Below the pieces are notes generated by a model. It made no database searches and had not been told where the DNA came from. It saw only the letters and a program-made list of their open reading frames with translations. From NCBI GenBank assembly GCA_905116865.2, contig CAJHNH020000193.1:53501-117500 (forward strand): 64,000 bases of DNA. The letters run 5' to 3'. This DNA comes from Candidula unifasciata (lineage: Eukaryota; Mollusca; Gastropoda; Stylommatophora; Geomitridae). Positions within the stretch are counted from its first letter, which is position 1. The number at the start of each line of letters is the position of its first letter. Made by a program: the position numbers and the translations under genes. Positions 33,301 through 42,094 of the stretch are shown here, one piece after another.

Positions 33301-35804
33301 TCACTCCCTTACATGACCAGTCACTCCCTTAAATGACTATTCACTCTCTTACATAACCAGTCACTCCCTTAAATGACTATTCACTCTCTTACATAACCAG
33401 TCACTCCCTTAAATGACTATTCACTCTCTTACATAACCAGTCACTCCCTTACATGACCAGTCACTCCCTTACATGACCAGTTACTTCCTTGCATGACCAA
33501 TCCCTCCCTTACATGACTATTCACTCTCTTACATAACCAGTCACTTCCTTGCATGACCAATCCCTCCCTTACATGACTTCACTCTCTTACATAACCAGTA
33601 ACTCCCTTATATTACCAGTCACTCCCTTACATGACTATTCACTCCTTTACATAACCAGTCACTCCCTTACATAACCAGTAACTCCCTTATATTACCAGTC
33701 ACTCCCTTAAATGACTATTCACTCTCTTACATGACCAGTCACTCCCTTACATGACCAGTCACTCCCTTACATGACCAGTCACTCCCTTACATGACCTGTC
33801 ACTGCCTAAGATCCTGTAGCAGGCAGGATCACTGACAGTGTGGGATTGTCATGGCAGGGAGAAGACACTGTTTCATCAGCAGGCAGGATCACTGACAGTG
33901 TGGGATTGTCATGGCAGGGAAAAGACACTGTTTCATCAGCAGGCAGGATCACTGACAGTGTGGGATTTTGATGGCTGGGCGAAGACATTGCTTCATTAGC
34001 AGACAGGATCACAGGCACGGACTGTAGAGATCCTACACTAGGGAGGGGACATAACACATTCTTATAAACAGTCTGTGAAGGCAGCAATCCTGCACTCTCG
34101 TGAGTGAGACAGCTCACAGCTGGATAATAGAATTCACATGAATCTTTTTTTTTCTGCTTTCCCACAATTCTTATGTTGGTTTGTTTGTATTTTTTGTCAT
34201 TGCAGGGTAAAATGGTGCTTTCATTATCCAAAGAACCTTCAGCTCGTCTGCTGAAGCATGTTGTCCGATGTTATCTACGCCTTTCAGATAATTCCAGGTA
34301 GGTTATTTATCTGAAAGCCAAATCGTCACATTTTTTGGGGGCCTGTTTTCTCCACATGATTATCGCAGCTGAATATTTAGCAGTTTGGACAAGACTTTGT
34401 ACAGATTCTCCAGCACCTCCTCTTGTCACTCTGCTGCTGCTGTATACATGGTTGGTTTGGCTAAGGATTGATGTTGGGTTGGGTAATGGTTGAAACATGG
34501 TTGGATTTGGGTAAGGGTTGACAGATGGTGGGTGGGTTTGAGTAAAGGTGGACACATGTTTGTGTTTGTGTGAGGGTTGACAGATGGTGGGTGGGTTTGA
34601 GTAAAGGTGGACACATGGTTGGGTTTGTGTAAGGGTTGACAGATGGTTGGGTTTGAGTAAAGATGGACACATGTTTGAGTAACAGTTGACACATGGTTGG
34701 ATTGGGTAAGGGTTGAACATTGTTGGGTTGGATAAGGGATGATACATTGTTAAGTTGGGTAAGGGTTGATAAATGGTTTGGCTGGTTAAGTGTTGATACA
34801 TTGGGTTTCATGCCACTGATTATGATTATGGCTAACATCCAAAGTCAGTGACTTCCATGAAAATATATTTGTTGTACAAATAACCTGATGACTGAGTGCA
34901 GGACTTGTTCTGGTATTGGTGTACAGTAAAGACACTGGTTATCCACATAGAGATAAAGTGTCAACATTTTTTTAAAAACATGCTTCAGGATTCTTTGATA
35001 GAAAATGCGATAATAAAGGTATTTTTTTTCAAACCGCTACACTACTTGTGTTTACCATTGTTGCTGTGTAGGCAGGGGAGGTCCTTGAACCTGAGGATTT
35101 ATGGCTGCATGACTAGTGTTGTTGCCGTGGACTGGCAAGTTAAGATTTCTGAGGATTCAAACCTGTCTCCCATTGATATCAGAGCCCAGCATTTTCAAAT
35201 GTTTAGCATGCTGCGCTTCAGTAGATAAAATAATAAATCTATGACTAAATTATTTATTTGCTGATTTTTGGAATGTAAGGTCTTGGAGGACATTGTGTCT
35301 CTCTCTCCCTAGGTTAAGCATATAAACATTCATGGGTATTGAATTTGCCGTGTTTGCTTGTTTTCCACATCAAAGATTCTGTTAAATTGCATTTTCTGCA
35401 CACAAAATATCTGAGGCAGAAGTCGGGCATGATCTCTACACCCTCCAGCTGCCACATTTTGCCGTGAATATTAACAGAATAAACACATGTCTGGAAGGGC
35501 CAGTCTACTATCTAAAACATGAAGATAAGAATGGGATTGTACTTAGAGTTCATAACCTGACCCTTTGTGAACAGGAGCTATTCCCCACTGCCCTTTCTAG
35601 CATACCTTGTTATTACATTATGATTGTAAATCTGTAATTGTCCATAGGGCACGTGAGGCTCTGCGCCAGTGTTTGCCTGACCAGCTGAAAGATCATACCT
35701 TCCAGAACTGTCTCAAGGATGACAATACAACAAAGCGGTGGCTGCAGCAGCTGCAGCAGAACCTGTCTGAAAACCATGTAGATCCTGGAACCAACAGATC
35801 CTAA
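18342..35804 (+). CDS. cnot9: CCR4-NOT complex subunit 9 (RQCD1/CAF40), nine coding exons
   Basis: Joined exons give 303 residues, against about 299 in vertebrates. CNOT9 is an armadillo-repeat scaffold of the CCR4-NOT deadenylase. It binds CNOT1 and offers tryptophan pockets for GW182/TNRC6 and other repressors in cytoplasmic mRNA decay. The Arm fold starts at [20 protein letters not shown] (from about residue 25) and conservation is continuous: [57 protein letters not shown] and [16 protein letters not shown] are plainly visible. All eight introns are GT-AG and all phases agree. The first 24 residues are Gln/Pro-rich and family-specific. Exons are 18342-18383, 21341-21450, 22202-22322, 27040-27127, 28146-28252, 29361-29456, 32474-32572, 34206-34297 and 35648-35804. 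No lesion is visible, so the gene is intact despite TE-filled introns. Confidence 0.97.
18808..19292. mobile_element. Foldback MITE in cnot9 intron 1
   Basis: A long imperfect inverted repeat. The left arm begins TTTTGCGGCTATCC and passes CGTAAATTAT, and the right arm is its complement ending GGATAGCCTATTTT. Near the centre GCTAGGACTCACGAGCA and its complement (about 19028 and 19083) are separated by about 40 bases. No coding capacity. When transcribed it would fold into a hairpin of about 200 bp stem. TSDs were not identified with certainty. Related single arms occur at 14241-14365 and about 19430-19480. Confidence 0.75.
19600..19740 (+). repeat. Short local repeats in intron 1
   Basis: The words GTTAGTGGTTAGTGATAGTC and CACGTTAGTGGTTAGT are repeated three to four times around 19660-19720. 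They have no coding or known regulatory meaning. Confidence 0.4.
20022..20136 (+). pseudogene. LINE reverse transcriptase C-terminal fragment (cnot9 intron 1)
   Basis: The frame reading [20 protein letters not shown] then VLCAAL and a stop matches the conserved end of many animal LINE polyproteins (IQ..A.DR..W...V..LC). The rest of the intron (20140-21340) holds no gene. A T-run lies at about 20634-20652. Confidence 0.6.
21341..21450 (+). CDS. cnot9: cnot9 exon 2
   Basis: Acceptor TTTCTTTCAG and donor CAGGTAGCT. Encodes the start of the armadillo domain, to ENALLELS. It ends two bases into a codon. Confidence 0.95.
21740..21995 (+). repeat. GAA-tailed dispersed repeat, copy 1 (cnot9 intron 2)
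   Basis: Shares the block GGCATACAAATAAGCCAGATC, then AGGTTCTGGAACA, then GACAAGCAACCAAAACTTT with 23925-24135, 32150-32350 and (inverted) 56655-56850. It ends near an AAGAAGAAG tail. The length of about 200-250 bp and non-coding nature suggest a SINE-like family. Confidence 0.55.
22202..22322 (+). CDS. cnot9: cnot9 exon 3
   Basis: Acceptor CTTCCACACAG and donor GTAAGT. Encodes [18 protein letters not shown] through ILPPVLT. Ends in phase 0. Confidence 0.96.
22568..22646 (+). repeat. tRNA-like SINE head (cnot9 intron 3)
   Basis: TAGCTGAGTGATTAGTATGCC resembles a pol III A box, and GAGGTTCTTTTCC 35 bases on resembles a degraded B box. No acceptor stem closes the structure, so this is a SINE head or tRNA relic and not a functional tRNA gene. 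Confidence 0.45.
22801..23110 (+). repeat. Tandem repeat, 103-bp unit, 3 copies
   Basis: Units start AATCTTGTCTA at 22801, 22904 and 23007. They contain GATGTTTTGTTTATGTTTGG and end in GTTAAAAACCAAC. Divergence is low, so the expansion is recent. Confidence 0.9.
23110..23880 (-). pseudogene. RNase H-bearing LINE 3' fragment, expanded internally (intron 3)
   Basis: Outer parts match the same element at 63200-63700: the terminal non-coding-strand block with TCAGCAGCCATC and GACGGTACCA-like words (23145-23220), and a segment encoding LWEQVNSAE (about 23590-23640) and LYRV (about 23765). Stops and indels are frequent. The middle is replaced by a 31-bp minisatellite that grew out of the element's own GATCCCCTGGTTAC segment. 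Confidence 0.7.
23225..23550 (+). repeat. Minisatellite, 31-bp unit, about 10 copies
   Basis: The unit is about GTGTGAGCCAGATCCCCTGG followed by TTACACCTTGT. The single-copy precursor GATCCCCTGGTAACTC is visible at about 63400-63416 in a related element. Confidence 0.9.
23925..24135 (+). repeat. GAA-tailed dispersed repeat, copy 2 (intron 3)
   Basis: Contains AACCAACAGTCGGCATA, GAGCCAGATCTATAAAAC and GTGGACAAGCAACTATAAC as in copy 1. The tail is degraded. Confidence 0.5.
24215..24284 (+). repeat. Left remnant of the 74-bp splice-acceptor array
   Basis: TATATTTTCTATGCAATACAG followed by GTATGATTGCCTCCTGTG is the same unit as at 26463-27039. It is separated from the main array by the LINE at 24285-26462. 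A more diverged unit may lie at 23895-23970. Confidence 0.8.
24285..24790 (-). repeat. Tandem duplication of the LINE 3' end, about 250-bp unit, 2 copies
   Basis: Both copies contain ATCGATCCAGCGGCGCATGA (24294 and 24548) and the segment coding for the C-terminal [10 protein letters not shown] motif. The second copy joins the body of the element. Confidence 0.85.
24285..26462 (-). mobile_element. Degenerate LINE with RT and RNase H, inserted in the splice-acceptor array
   Basis: On the minus strand fragments appear in order: GLPQG and YNDLPEQIQ (RT, about 26000-26060); [15 protein letters not shown] (RT thumb, about 25745-25785); [11 protein letters not shown] (RNase H, about 25225-25260); GHSGND (about 24955-24970); and a C-terminal [18 protein letters not shown] zinc-like motif. 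The 3' end carries a short AAC repeat (24285-24296). Stops and shifts are too many for activity. The order RT then RNase H then C-H-C end fits I/Jockey-group LINEs. Both ends abut GGGACAGTT of the 74-bp unit. Confidence 0.8.
26463..27039 (+). repeat. 74-bp tandem array repeating the exon-4 splice acceptor
   Basis: Each unit ends TATTTTCTATGTAATACAG. The AG of each copy ends at 26521, 26595, 26669, 26743, 26817, 26891, 26965 and 27039, a strict 74-bp step, and the last is the genuine acceptor of cnot9 exon 4. The seven upstream copies are followed by GTATGA, so each is an AG/GT site resembling a recursive splice site. The body is GATTGTCTCCTGTGGGACAG and TTAAATGATGTTACTTAAGC with few changes. 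Confidence 0.95.
27040..27127 (+). CDS. cnot9: cnot9 exon 4
   Basis: Encodes [20 protein letters not shown] to FLA. Its acceptor TTTTCTATGTAACACAG is the last unit of a 74-bp tandem array, with seven further copies of the same acceptor upstream. The donor is GTAAGT. Confidence 0.97.
27301..27324 (+). repeat. Poly-T tract (intron 4)
   Basis: About 22 T residues from about 27303. It could be the reverse of a retroposon poly-A tail, but no body is recognisable upstream. Confidence 0.5.
27440..28010 (+). pseudogene. RNase H-bearing LINE fragment, plus strand (intron 4)
   Basis: One frame reads [20 protein letters not shown] then [11 protein letters not shown], the RNase H E and D motifs. After a shift it reads [17 protein letters not shown], the last RNase H motif, then [20 protein letters not shown] and [15 protein letters not shown]. 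The catalytic DGS block is absent. Same family as 23110, 36640, 48055, 54165 and 63200. Confidence 0.8.
28146..28252 (+). CDS. cnot9: cnot9 exon 5
   Basis: Acceptor CATCTACAG and donor GTATGA. Encodes [20 protein letters not shown] through GALVK. Confidence 0.97.
28687..28778 (+). repeat. Minisatellite, 18-bp unit, 5 copies (intron 5)
   Basis: The unit is AGTAGAGTAACAGTCTAT, perfect in all copies. The SRVTVY peptide repeat predicted from it is an artefact. Confidence 0.95.
29361..29456 (+). CDS. cnot9: cnot9 exon 6
   Basis: Acceptor TGTTTACAG and donor GTAAGT. Encodes [20 protein letters not shown] through SELSKT. Confidence 0.97.
30530..30835 (+). repeat. Possible retroposed repeat in intron 6
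   Basis: A non-coding block ends in TTTAATAAATAAATCAAG, resembling a simple-repeat retroposon tail, and includes a 17-bp direct duplication (GAGATGAACCATCATTAGC at about 30732 and 30750). No second copy exists in this window to confirm it. Confidence 0.3.
31100..31925 (+). repeat. Possible LTR plus leader remnant (intron 6)
   Basis: GC-richer non-coding sequence, unlike the surrounding intron. At about 31720 the run TTTTTGGTGACCCCAAGTG contains TGGTGACCCC, a PBS-like word found after gypsy LTRs, and GACCCCCAGGAGTGGG follows. No paired LTR and no gag frame are visible, so this is tentative. Confidence 0.3.
32150..32350 (+). repeat. GAA-tailed dispersed repeat, copy 3 (intron 6)
   Basis: CACAAATAAGCCACATCTTAA, AGTCCTGAAACAGGACTAA and GCCAGAGTTAACAGCC align with copies 1, 2 and 4. 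The tail is not preserved. Confidence 0.45.
32474..32572 (+). CDS. cnot9: cnot9 exon 7
   Basis: Acceptor CTCCTTTCAG and donor GTGAGT. Encodes [20 protein letters not shown] through AMIL. The exon is followed within 60 bases by a 1.2 kb minisatellite. Confidence 0.97.
32630..33805 (+). repeat. Minisatellite, 20-bp unit with 40-bp higher-order form (intron 7)
   Basis: About 60 units of ACTCCCTTACATGACCAGTC. The most regular part alternates with a variant ending AAATGACTATTC, giving a 40-bp period. It fills most of intron 7 directly after the exon-7 donor. Confidence 0.95.
33820..34015 (+). repeat. 60-bp tandem repeat, 3 copies (intron 7)
   Basis: Units contain AGGCAGGATCACTGACAGTG and GGAAAAGACACTGTTTCATC. 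The third is diverged. It ends about 190 bp before exon 8. Confidence 0.85.
34206..34297 (+). CDS. cnot9: cnot9 exon 8
   Basis: Acceptor TTGTCATTGCAG and donor GTAGGT. Encodes [20 protein letters not shown] through LSDNS. Confidence 0.97.
34440..34810 (+). repeat. Degenerate GGTTGGGTAAGGGTTGA-type minisatellite (intron 8)
   Basis: Units of about 24-48 bp built from GGTTGGGTTTGAGTAAAGGT and GGACACATG words. Minus-strand ORFs through it (for example 34307-34801) are repeat artefacts. The remainder of intron 8 up to 35647 shows no gene. Confidence 0.85.
35648..35804 (+). CDS. cnot9: cnot9 exon 9 (last coding exon)
   Basis: Acceptor AATTGTCCATAG. Encodes [20 protein letters not shown] to the stop TAA at 35802-35804. 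The C-terminal [15 protein letters not shown] replaces the divergent tail of other species. Confidence 0.97.
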
Positions 35805-36635
35805 TCACCTCATCATGGCCTACCATTGTTCTCAACTGTACATATCATGTTGTTTTAATTCCCTTTGAGAATCATCTGTGACATGCCTGCCATGAACTAG
35901 ATTTTGACATGTTTTTTGTTGTTGTAGTAAATCATGTTTCTTGTTTCCACTTCTGACTCTTTTGAGTAAACTGTTCCTGAACAGTAATCTGCACTGTAAG
36001 AGCATTATCTTGTTTCTAGGGAAAGTTGTATTTGTTCTAGTGACTGTCTGATATTTCAGTTTGTTTGCGGGGAATATAGTTCTTTTTCTGTCAGTTTTTG
36101 CTGCTACACTTTTGTAGAGAATATGTTGCTGTCACTACATGTTTCCAAATGTGTGCAGAAATTGCAGTTTATTCTTTATTATCTGGTGTGTCATCATCTT
36201 TGTAGTGGTTACTGAATCTCCTCTCTCTGAGCCTCCCCTTCTACAAATCCTATCCTCCGCAAGTATATTTTCTAATTTCTTTTGTTATTATTCACATATG
36301 ATGATTTTGGAGACAATAGTGGTCAAATGAAATGATTGTTGAAAATTTATAAAACACCTGCAATTCTGTGGCTAGGTTTGAACTGTTTGTACTGCAAGGA
36401 GGTTGTTTGTGTTGTTGGTTGTTGTCAGTTGGGTTGTTCACAACTCCACAAACTGGTGTGCGCTCATGGATCTTTGGTGGCTTGGTTTCACTACAGTAGG
36501 ATAGCACACGCACATATTCTGAGCCTACTTATATGTCCCCATACAAGGTGTGCAAGATTGCAAGATGTGGGTGCATACAATAGCATCTTGAGCATCCGTG
36601 ACTTGCAGTATTCTATAAAGTCCTTACTGAGTTAA
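35805..36635 (+). other. cnot9: Probable cnot9 3' UTR
   Basis: T-rich sequence directly after the stop codon with no other gene. No AATAAA lies in the first 800 bases, so the mRNA may run further. Candidate signals downstream are AATAAA at 37491-37496, ATTAAA at about 37917 and AATAAA at about 38313. Confidence 0.45.
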
Positions 36636-36639
36636 GACT

Positions 36640-36860
36640 CGACATCAAAGCACTTGGGACATCCTGTAAAGACCCCCATCTTCTGCAAAAGTGCAGTTCC
36701 AGTGCTGATGGTACCAGTGGGTCTGATTATACCTCTGCATTTCCTGTCATTTGAGACTCCCCTCCGCACCATTATCTTCGGACCATCATGATGATCTTTT
36801 TGTGCCTCCAGAACCAGCCATTCTATCCGCTTGTTTGTTCCACAGCACAACTGCATGCCC
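36640..36860 (-). pseudogene. RNase H-bearing LINE 3' end (downstream of cnot9)
   Basis: In minus orientation it aligns with the end of the element at 63200-63500: the block for V(T/S)RG, the GGTACCAT-containing stretch and the terminal TTTGATGTCGAG. It may be part of the cnot9 3' UTR if the transcript extends to 37.5 kb. Confidence 0.6.
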
Positions 36861-39700
36861 TAGATAGCATGTCCAGTTAATGTTAAAACTCTATCAGTGA
36901 TAAAACAGTTTCAGTTCTAAGTCATGTGGTGGACTTCATGTCTTCATCTGTTTGCCTGTTATAACATAGCCTAGGTCATCAGCAGAAGCCCTTTGTAGAT
37001 GGTCATCAGCCAACTCACAGAAGCCGTTTCTAGACTTGTTCATGAAAAGTTTGATCTTGCAGCTTAAGTTTTTCTATAGGAATGAGGTTTTCAGTGTCAC
37101 TCAAATTCTACTTAGTGCAGATATGCTGAGTCATTGTATAATGTAATGGGAGGGAATGCCACATCACCAGGTTGTTGTATTGTTAACAGACATAAACAAT
37201 ACATTGTGTAAATGTATGTGCTGTAATAGGAAAGGCTAGGTTCCTCGGGTGTGATTGTGTCACCTCTCACAACCTGCATGCTGATTTATGGTGGTCCTAT
37301 TCTTTGCCGTCTTTCTGGGCACAGGGAACCCATGGAAGCTTGAGCACAGTCAACATTCGGAAAGTCTTTGTGTGTGTGTGGACTTGGAACATCCTGCATT
37401 GCTTCACAAGGATACCCTGTCAGGCAGCTGTATGCCTTAGCATTATTTCTAACATAGTGAGATTATGTTCAGTGTAACCAACTCTTGTCGAATAAAATTT
37501 CCGTAGAAACATTTCCATGATGAAATGTCTGTCACTTGTCATTTGACAGCTGGGGACAATAGTATTCTTATCATTTTGTAATCTTTTAATGTTTTGTTTC
37601 TTCGAATGAGATTTTTGTTTTAACATGCATGTTACCTGTTTATGCCACCTGCCTGTGGTCTGTGTATACAATGTAAATTACCGTGTCTTGATTTTTACCC
37701 TTTGTTCAGTTGTTTTACTGATAGTCAAATGTTTGGGACGTGCTTATGGACAAAATGAGACAACACAGAAATGTCTCATGAAAGTGATTATTGTTAGTTG
37801 TCAGTTGTCCTCTGTCTTTGATGATATTTACTGTTGACCCAAATGTTTCTGGAAGCTTACTAACTGATATATATGTAACTTTGTATTTGAGTATGTCATT
37901 TTTGTCTTAGCCTGAATTAAAGGGAGTCAGTCTGATTATTAACTTCCTAGACTGTGTGTGGTTGCAATTCATCGAACTGTCATTAGTTGTATGTATGCCT
38001 ACAGAGACATTTCATTGATTGTCTGTGACCTTGCATTGCTTGTAAATGTTTAAATGCAATTCATCAAACTGTCCTTAATTGTATGTATGCCTGTATAAAA
38101 GCACATGGCCTGAAGGGGCATTCGCACATGAATTGATAAATGCTTTTGAAGATTGCAGGTTGTGGAGGGGTATGATTGCCCATGCTTGTCGAAATGGTAA
38201 TGATGTACATCTATATTGGTGCATGCTTCATTTTTATTGACACGAGTAAGAAAATGAGAACAGACAGAATATTCTGTAAAACAAACAAACAAAAATTTGT
38301 ATGCTGGCCAGTAATAAATTCATTTATCATTTTAAAATTATTTTTTGAAATATGTAAAGGGTGATAAGTAAACAACGGGGTGAATCATAAATCTGACTGC
38401 ATCCCCTTGTGGCCTAAAAAACACACTTATCAGGGTGACTTGTATGACTTTGTGACCTTAACTATTGAGGCTTATGAGAAAATATGATGTCATCTTAGCT
38501 TTAAAATGTCCTTTAACACAAATAAAAAACAACTCTAAATGCTATTGTTAGTTAATTTATTCATATCTTCACCTGCTAAACATTTGCACAGGTGCAGACT
38601 CAGAAGATTGTATTAAATAATCATGTAGTAAACAGGACACGGTACATATCATGAACATGCCAGCATCCTGCCAGGCGCGATATTTCATGTGTGTCCATTC
38701 TCACGCGCTGTTCTGTGTTCTAGGGGTGTCACATTGTGTTATTTTGAATGTTGTGACAGGCCAGCACATTCTATATTCCACGTTGGGAGCCAGCACTGTG
38801 TGTGTGTGTGTTACAGCATTCTGCGAGATGTGGGCATGTTCGTGATATGTACTCAGGTCATTGTAGGCAAATGTGGAAAAGTGACACAAATTGGGAATTG
38901 GATCTACATAAAAGTGTCAGTTTTTCAGGTTAAAGCCAAGACAAATACAATCACAGCCTCCGATTTACAGGACAAGTCTGCGGTGCTATCACTTCTGTTG
39001 TTGATGTCTTAATTTCTGCATGTTTCTTTGTTTTAATGATGAACTGTTAAGTAAAGAATTTAAAAAAATTTGTGCATTATATTTGTGTTTCTATCCTTTT
39101 TTCAGGTATAATTTTTTAAATCTTAAGAATACGTCAGTGTCAGACAGCATCTACACCTACAGTAACAAATGATAGCATCAACAATTCTTAGCCTTGTATC
39201 CACCTTGCAGGTTGGCTACAGTAAACCCACTGCTGCCGTTGTGATTTTTAGGTTGTTGGGATTGAATATTTTACTCAGTGCCACTCTCGCACTAATGTCC
39301 GAAATCAACGAGAATGGTCTATTTTTTATTTTTCCTTTTAAAAAAAAAACTATACCGTGCAGAAATTGAACTAGAGCATAATGAAATTGTTAAACACATT
39401 TACTAATCTCTAAAACACAGAGCTGCTATAGTCCATGACAGTGGTTCCCTAGCTGGTAGTCTCTAGACCCCCGGGGGTCTGCAGAACACATATAACCATG
39501 ATCTGTCTGTGTGTGTGTCTGTCTGTCTGTGTGTGTGTCTGTCTGTCTCACTCACTTAAAGACACACACACATAATCAATCAATGTTCTCTGTTTTCACA
39601 CCTACAACTAGTAAAAGGTCCCAACAGTATATTATACCATCAAAACCTTGCCACCCCACCACAGTTATGTTTCCCCCCTAATTCTTGAACGCACCTTAAC
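36861..39700. other. Intergenic; no gene recognised
   Basis: About 2.8 kb of AT-rich sequence with candidate poly(A) signals for cnot9 (37491, 37917, 38313), a TG run at about 38799-38812 and a (TG/CTGT)n microsatellite at 39505-39548. CAGTGGTTCCCTAGCTGG at about 39438 resembles a hAT end without a visible partner. Confidence 0.5.
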
Positions 39701-39719
39701 CTACCCACATGACATATAT

Positions 39720-41345
39720 GGCTCAAGGACCATCCACACCAACGACCATCCACACCAGCAGCCATCCACACCATGACTGTTCACACCAACGACCATTCAC
39801 ACCAACGACCATTCACACCAGCAGCCATCCACACCAACGACCATTCACACCAGCCATCTACACCAACAGCCATCCACACAACGACCATTCACACCAACGA
39901 CCATTCGCACCAACGACCATTCACACCAACGACCATTCACACCAACGACCATTCACACCAGCAGCCATCCACACCAACGACCATTCACACCAGCAGCCAT
40001 CCACACCAATGACCATTCACACCAGCAGCCATCCACACCAATGACCATTCACACCAGCAGCCATCCACACCAACGACCATTCACACCAACGACCATTCAC
40101 ACCAACGACCATTCGCAGCAACGACCATTCGCAGCAACGACCATTCACACCAACCACGACCATTCACACCAATGACCATTCACACCAACGACCACCACAC
40201 GACCCATTCACCACCACGACCATTCACACCAACGACCATCGACCACCAACGACCATCACCACACGATTCGCAACACGACACACCAACCACCACCACCAAC
40301 GACCATTCACACTAATGACCATCTACACCAACGACCATCACCACACATTCACACCAACGACCACCGACATTCACACCAACGACCACACACCAACCACACC
40401 ACCACCATTTACACCAGCAGCCATCCACACCAACGACCATTCACACCAGCACCATCCACACCAACGACCATTCACACCAACACCACCATCCACACCACCA
40501 GACCATCACACCAGCACGACCATCCCACCACGACCATCACCACCATTCATCGACCATTCACACCAGCAGCCATCCACACCAATGACCATTCACACCAGCA
40601 GCCATCCACCACATTCACACCGACCATCACACCACGACCATTCACACCAGCACCACGACCATTCACACACCAACGACCATCACCACCACACCAACGACCA
40701 TCACCACCAGCCATCCACACACGACCATTCACACCAACGACCATCACACACCACGACCGACCACACCACGACCATTCACACCAACGACCATTCACACCAA
40801 CGACCATTCACACCAACGACCATTCACACCAACGACCATTCACACCAACGACCATTCACACCAACGACCATTCACACCAACGACCATTCACACCAACGAC
40901 CATTCACACCAACGACCATCACACCATCGACCAACGACCATTCACACCATCCACACCAACGACCATTCACACCAACAACGACCATCCACACCAACGACCA
41001 TTCGCAGCAACGACCATTCACACCAACGACCATTCACACCAACGACCATTCACACCAGCAGCCATCCACACCACCGACCATTCACACCAACGACCATTTA
41101 CACCAGCAGCCATCAACACCAACGACCATTCACACCAACGACCATTCACACCAGCAGCCATCCACACCAACGACCATCCACACCAACGACCATCCACACT
41201 AACGACCATTCACACTAAAAACCATCCACACCAACGAAAATTCACACCAACGACCATCTACACCAACGACCATTCACACCAACGACCATTCACACCAGCC
41301 ATCCACACCAACGACCATCAACAGCAGCAACCACCCACAGCAACA
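39720..41345 (+). repeat. Minisatellite, 16-bp unit, roughly 100 copies
   Basis: The unit is CATTCACACCAACGAC, with variants CAGCAGCCATCCACAC and CATCCACACCAACGAC. A 16-bp unit passes through all three frames, so long THTND/HSHQ-type ORFs (up to 295 residues) arise with a 16-residue period. These are not genes. The middle (40180-40780) is more irregular, with many CACCAC indels. Confidence 0.95.
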
Positions 41346-41559
41346 ACCATTCGCTCTAATGACTACACAGAAATAGAAATACTAATAAATACAGAAAGAT
41401 AACTACATTGGCTGTGTCAAAAGATTTCAGAGGTGATGCAATACAGTACATATTATGGGTTTTTAAAAAAGTATGTACAATAATTACATTTATATATTTT
41501 AGAACTGTGTTTTATGTGCAGTTTTTGTTTACCCCTTTGAATTATAATATTCGTAAATA

Positions 41560-42034
41560 CATGAACAATAATGTCGACATACTGCATCAAGGAGAACTGG
41601 CTCATGAACACCAACCTGTCCCAGAAGCTTAGGTATTTCGGACGTGCCAAGTGCCATGCTGGTTTGGAGAGAGGATGAAGAAAGGTACAATTTCAGGAAA
41701 ATGACACAGAGGCTGACCTCTCCGAATGTGGACACAGAACATAAAAGACGCACTGGCTGTGAAGGAATACAGCCTTGGAGAATTAGCTAGAGAAAGACAC
41801 TTTAGACATGCCGTGAAGGAATACAGCCTTGGAGAATTAGCTAGAGAAAGACACTTTAGACATGCCGTGAAGGAATACAGCGTTGGAGAATTAGCTAGAG
41901 AAAGACACTTTAGACATGCCGTGAAGGAATACAGCGTTGGAGAATTAGCTAGAGAAAGACACTTTAGACATGCCGTGAAGCGACGTTCTGTAAAGGACAT
42001 GCTTACTGATGACGATGAAGATTTGTGGCAGTAA
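41560..42034 (+). pseudogene. RTE-like LINE 3' end with a fourfold internal duplication
   Basis: The frame before and after 41726 reads KLRYFGRAKCHAGLERG, then MWTQNIKDALAVKEYSLGEL, then ARERHFRHAV. This is the usual RTE C-terminus (YFGH..RH.GLER...W.QDI...LARDR..FR..V). The 54-bp segment coding VKEYSLGELARERHFRHA is repeated four times in frame (41760-41975), followed by a short acidic end DDDEDLWQ and a stop. It is truncated upstream. Confidence 0.75.
41758..41980 (+). repeat. 54-bp tandem repeat, 4 copies
   Basis: The unit GTGAAGGAATACAGCCTTGG continuing to GACACTTTAGACATGCC is almost perfect. It lies within the LINE C-terminal coding region and keeps its frame. Confidence 0.95.
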
Positions 42035-42094
42035 AAGGCTTTGTCATGTTTGTTGATTTCTTCTGTCTCATGTGCTGCTCGTTTTTTCTGATAG

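Noticed and set aside
34307..34838. Minus-strand ORFs rich in Asn, Pro, Thr and His
   Set aside because: Translate the degenerate GGTTGGGTAAGGG repeat in intron 8. Period and composition follow the DNA repeat.
39438..39490. hAT terminal repeat (CAGTGGTTCCC start)
   Set aside because: No complementary right end or 8-bp TSD could be found within the window.
40315..41202. 295-codon His/Thr-rich open frame
   Set aside because: It is a read-through of the 16-bp minisatellite. All frames are open because the unit lacks stop codons, and the 16-residue peptide period follows from the unit length.
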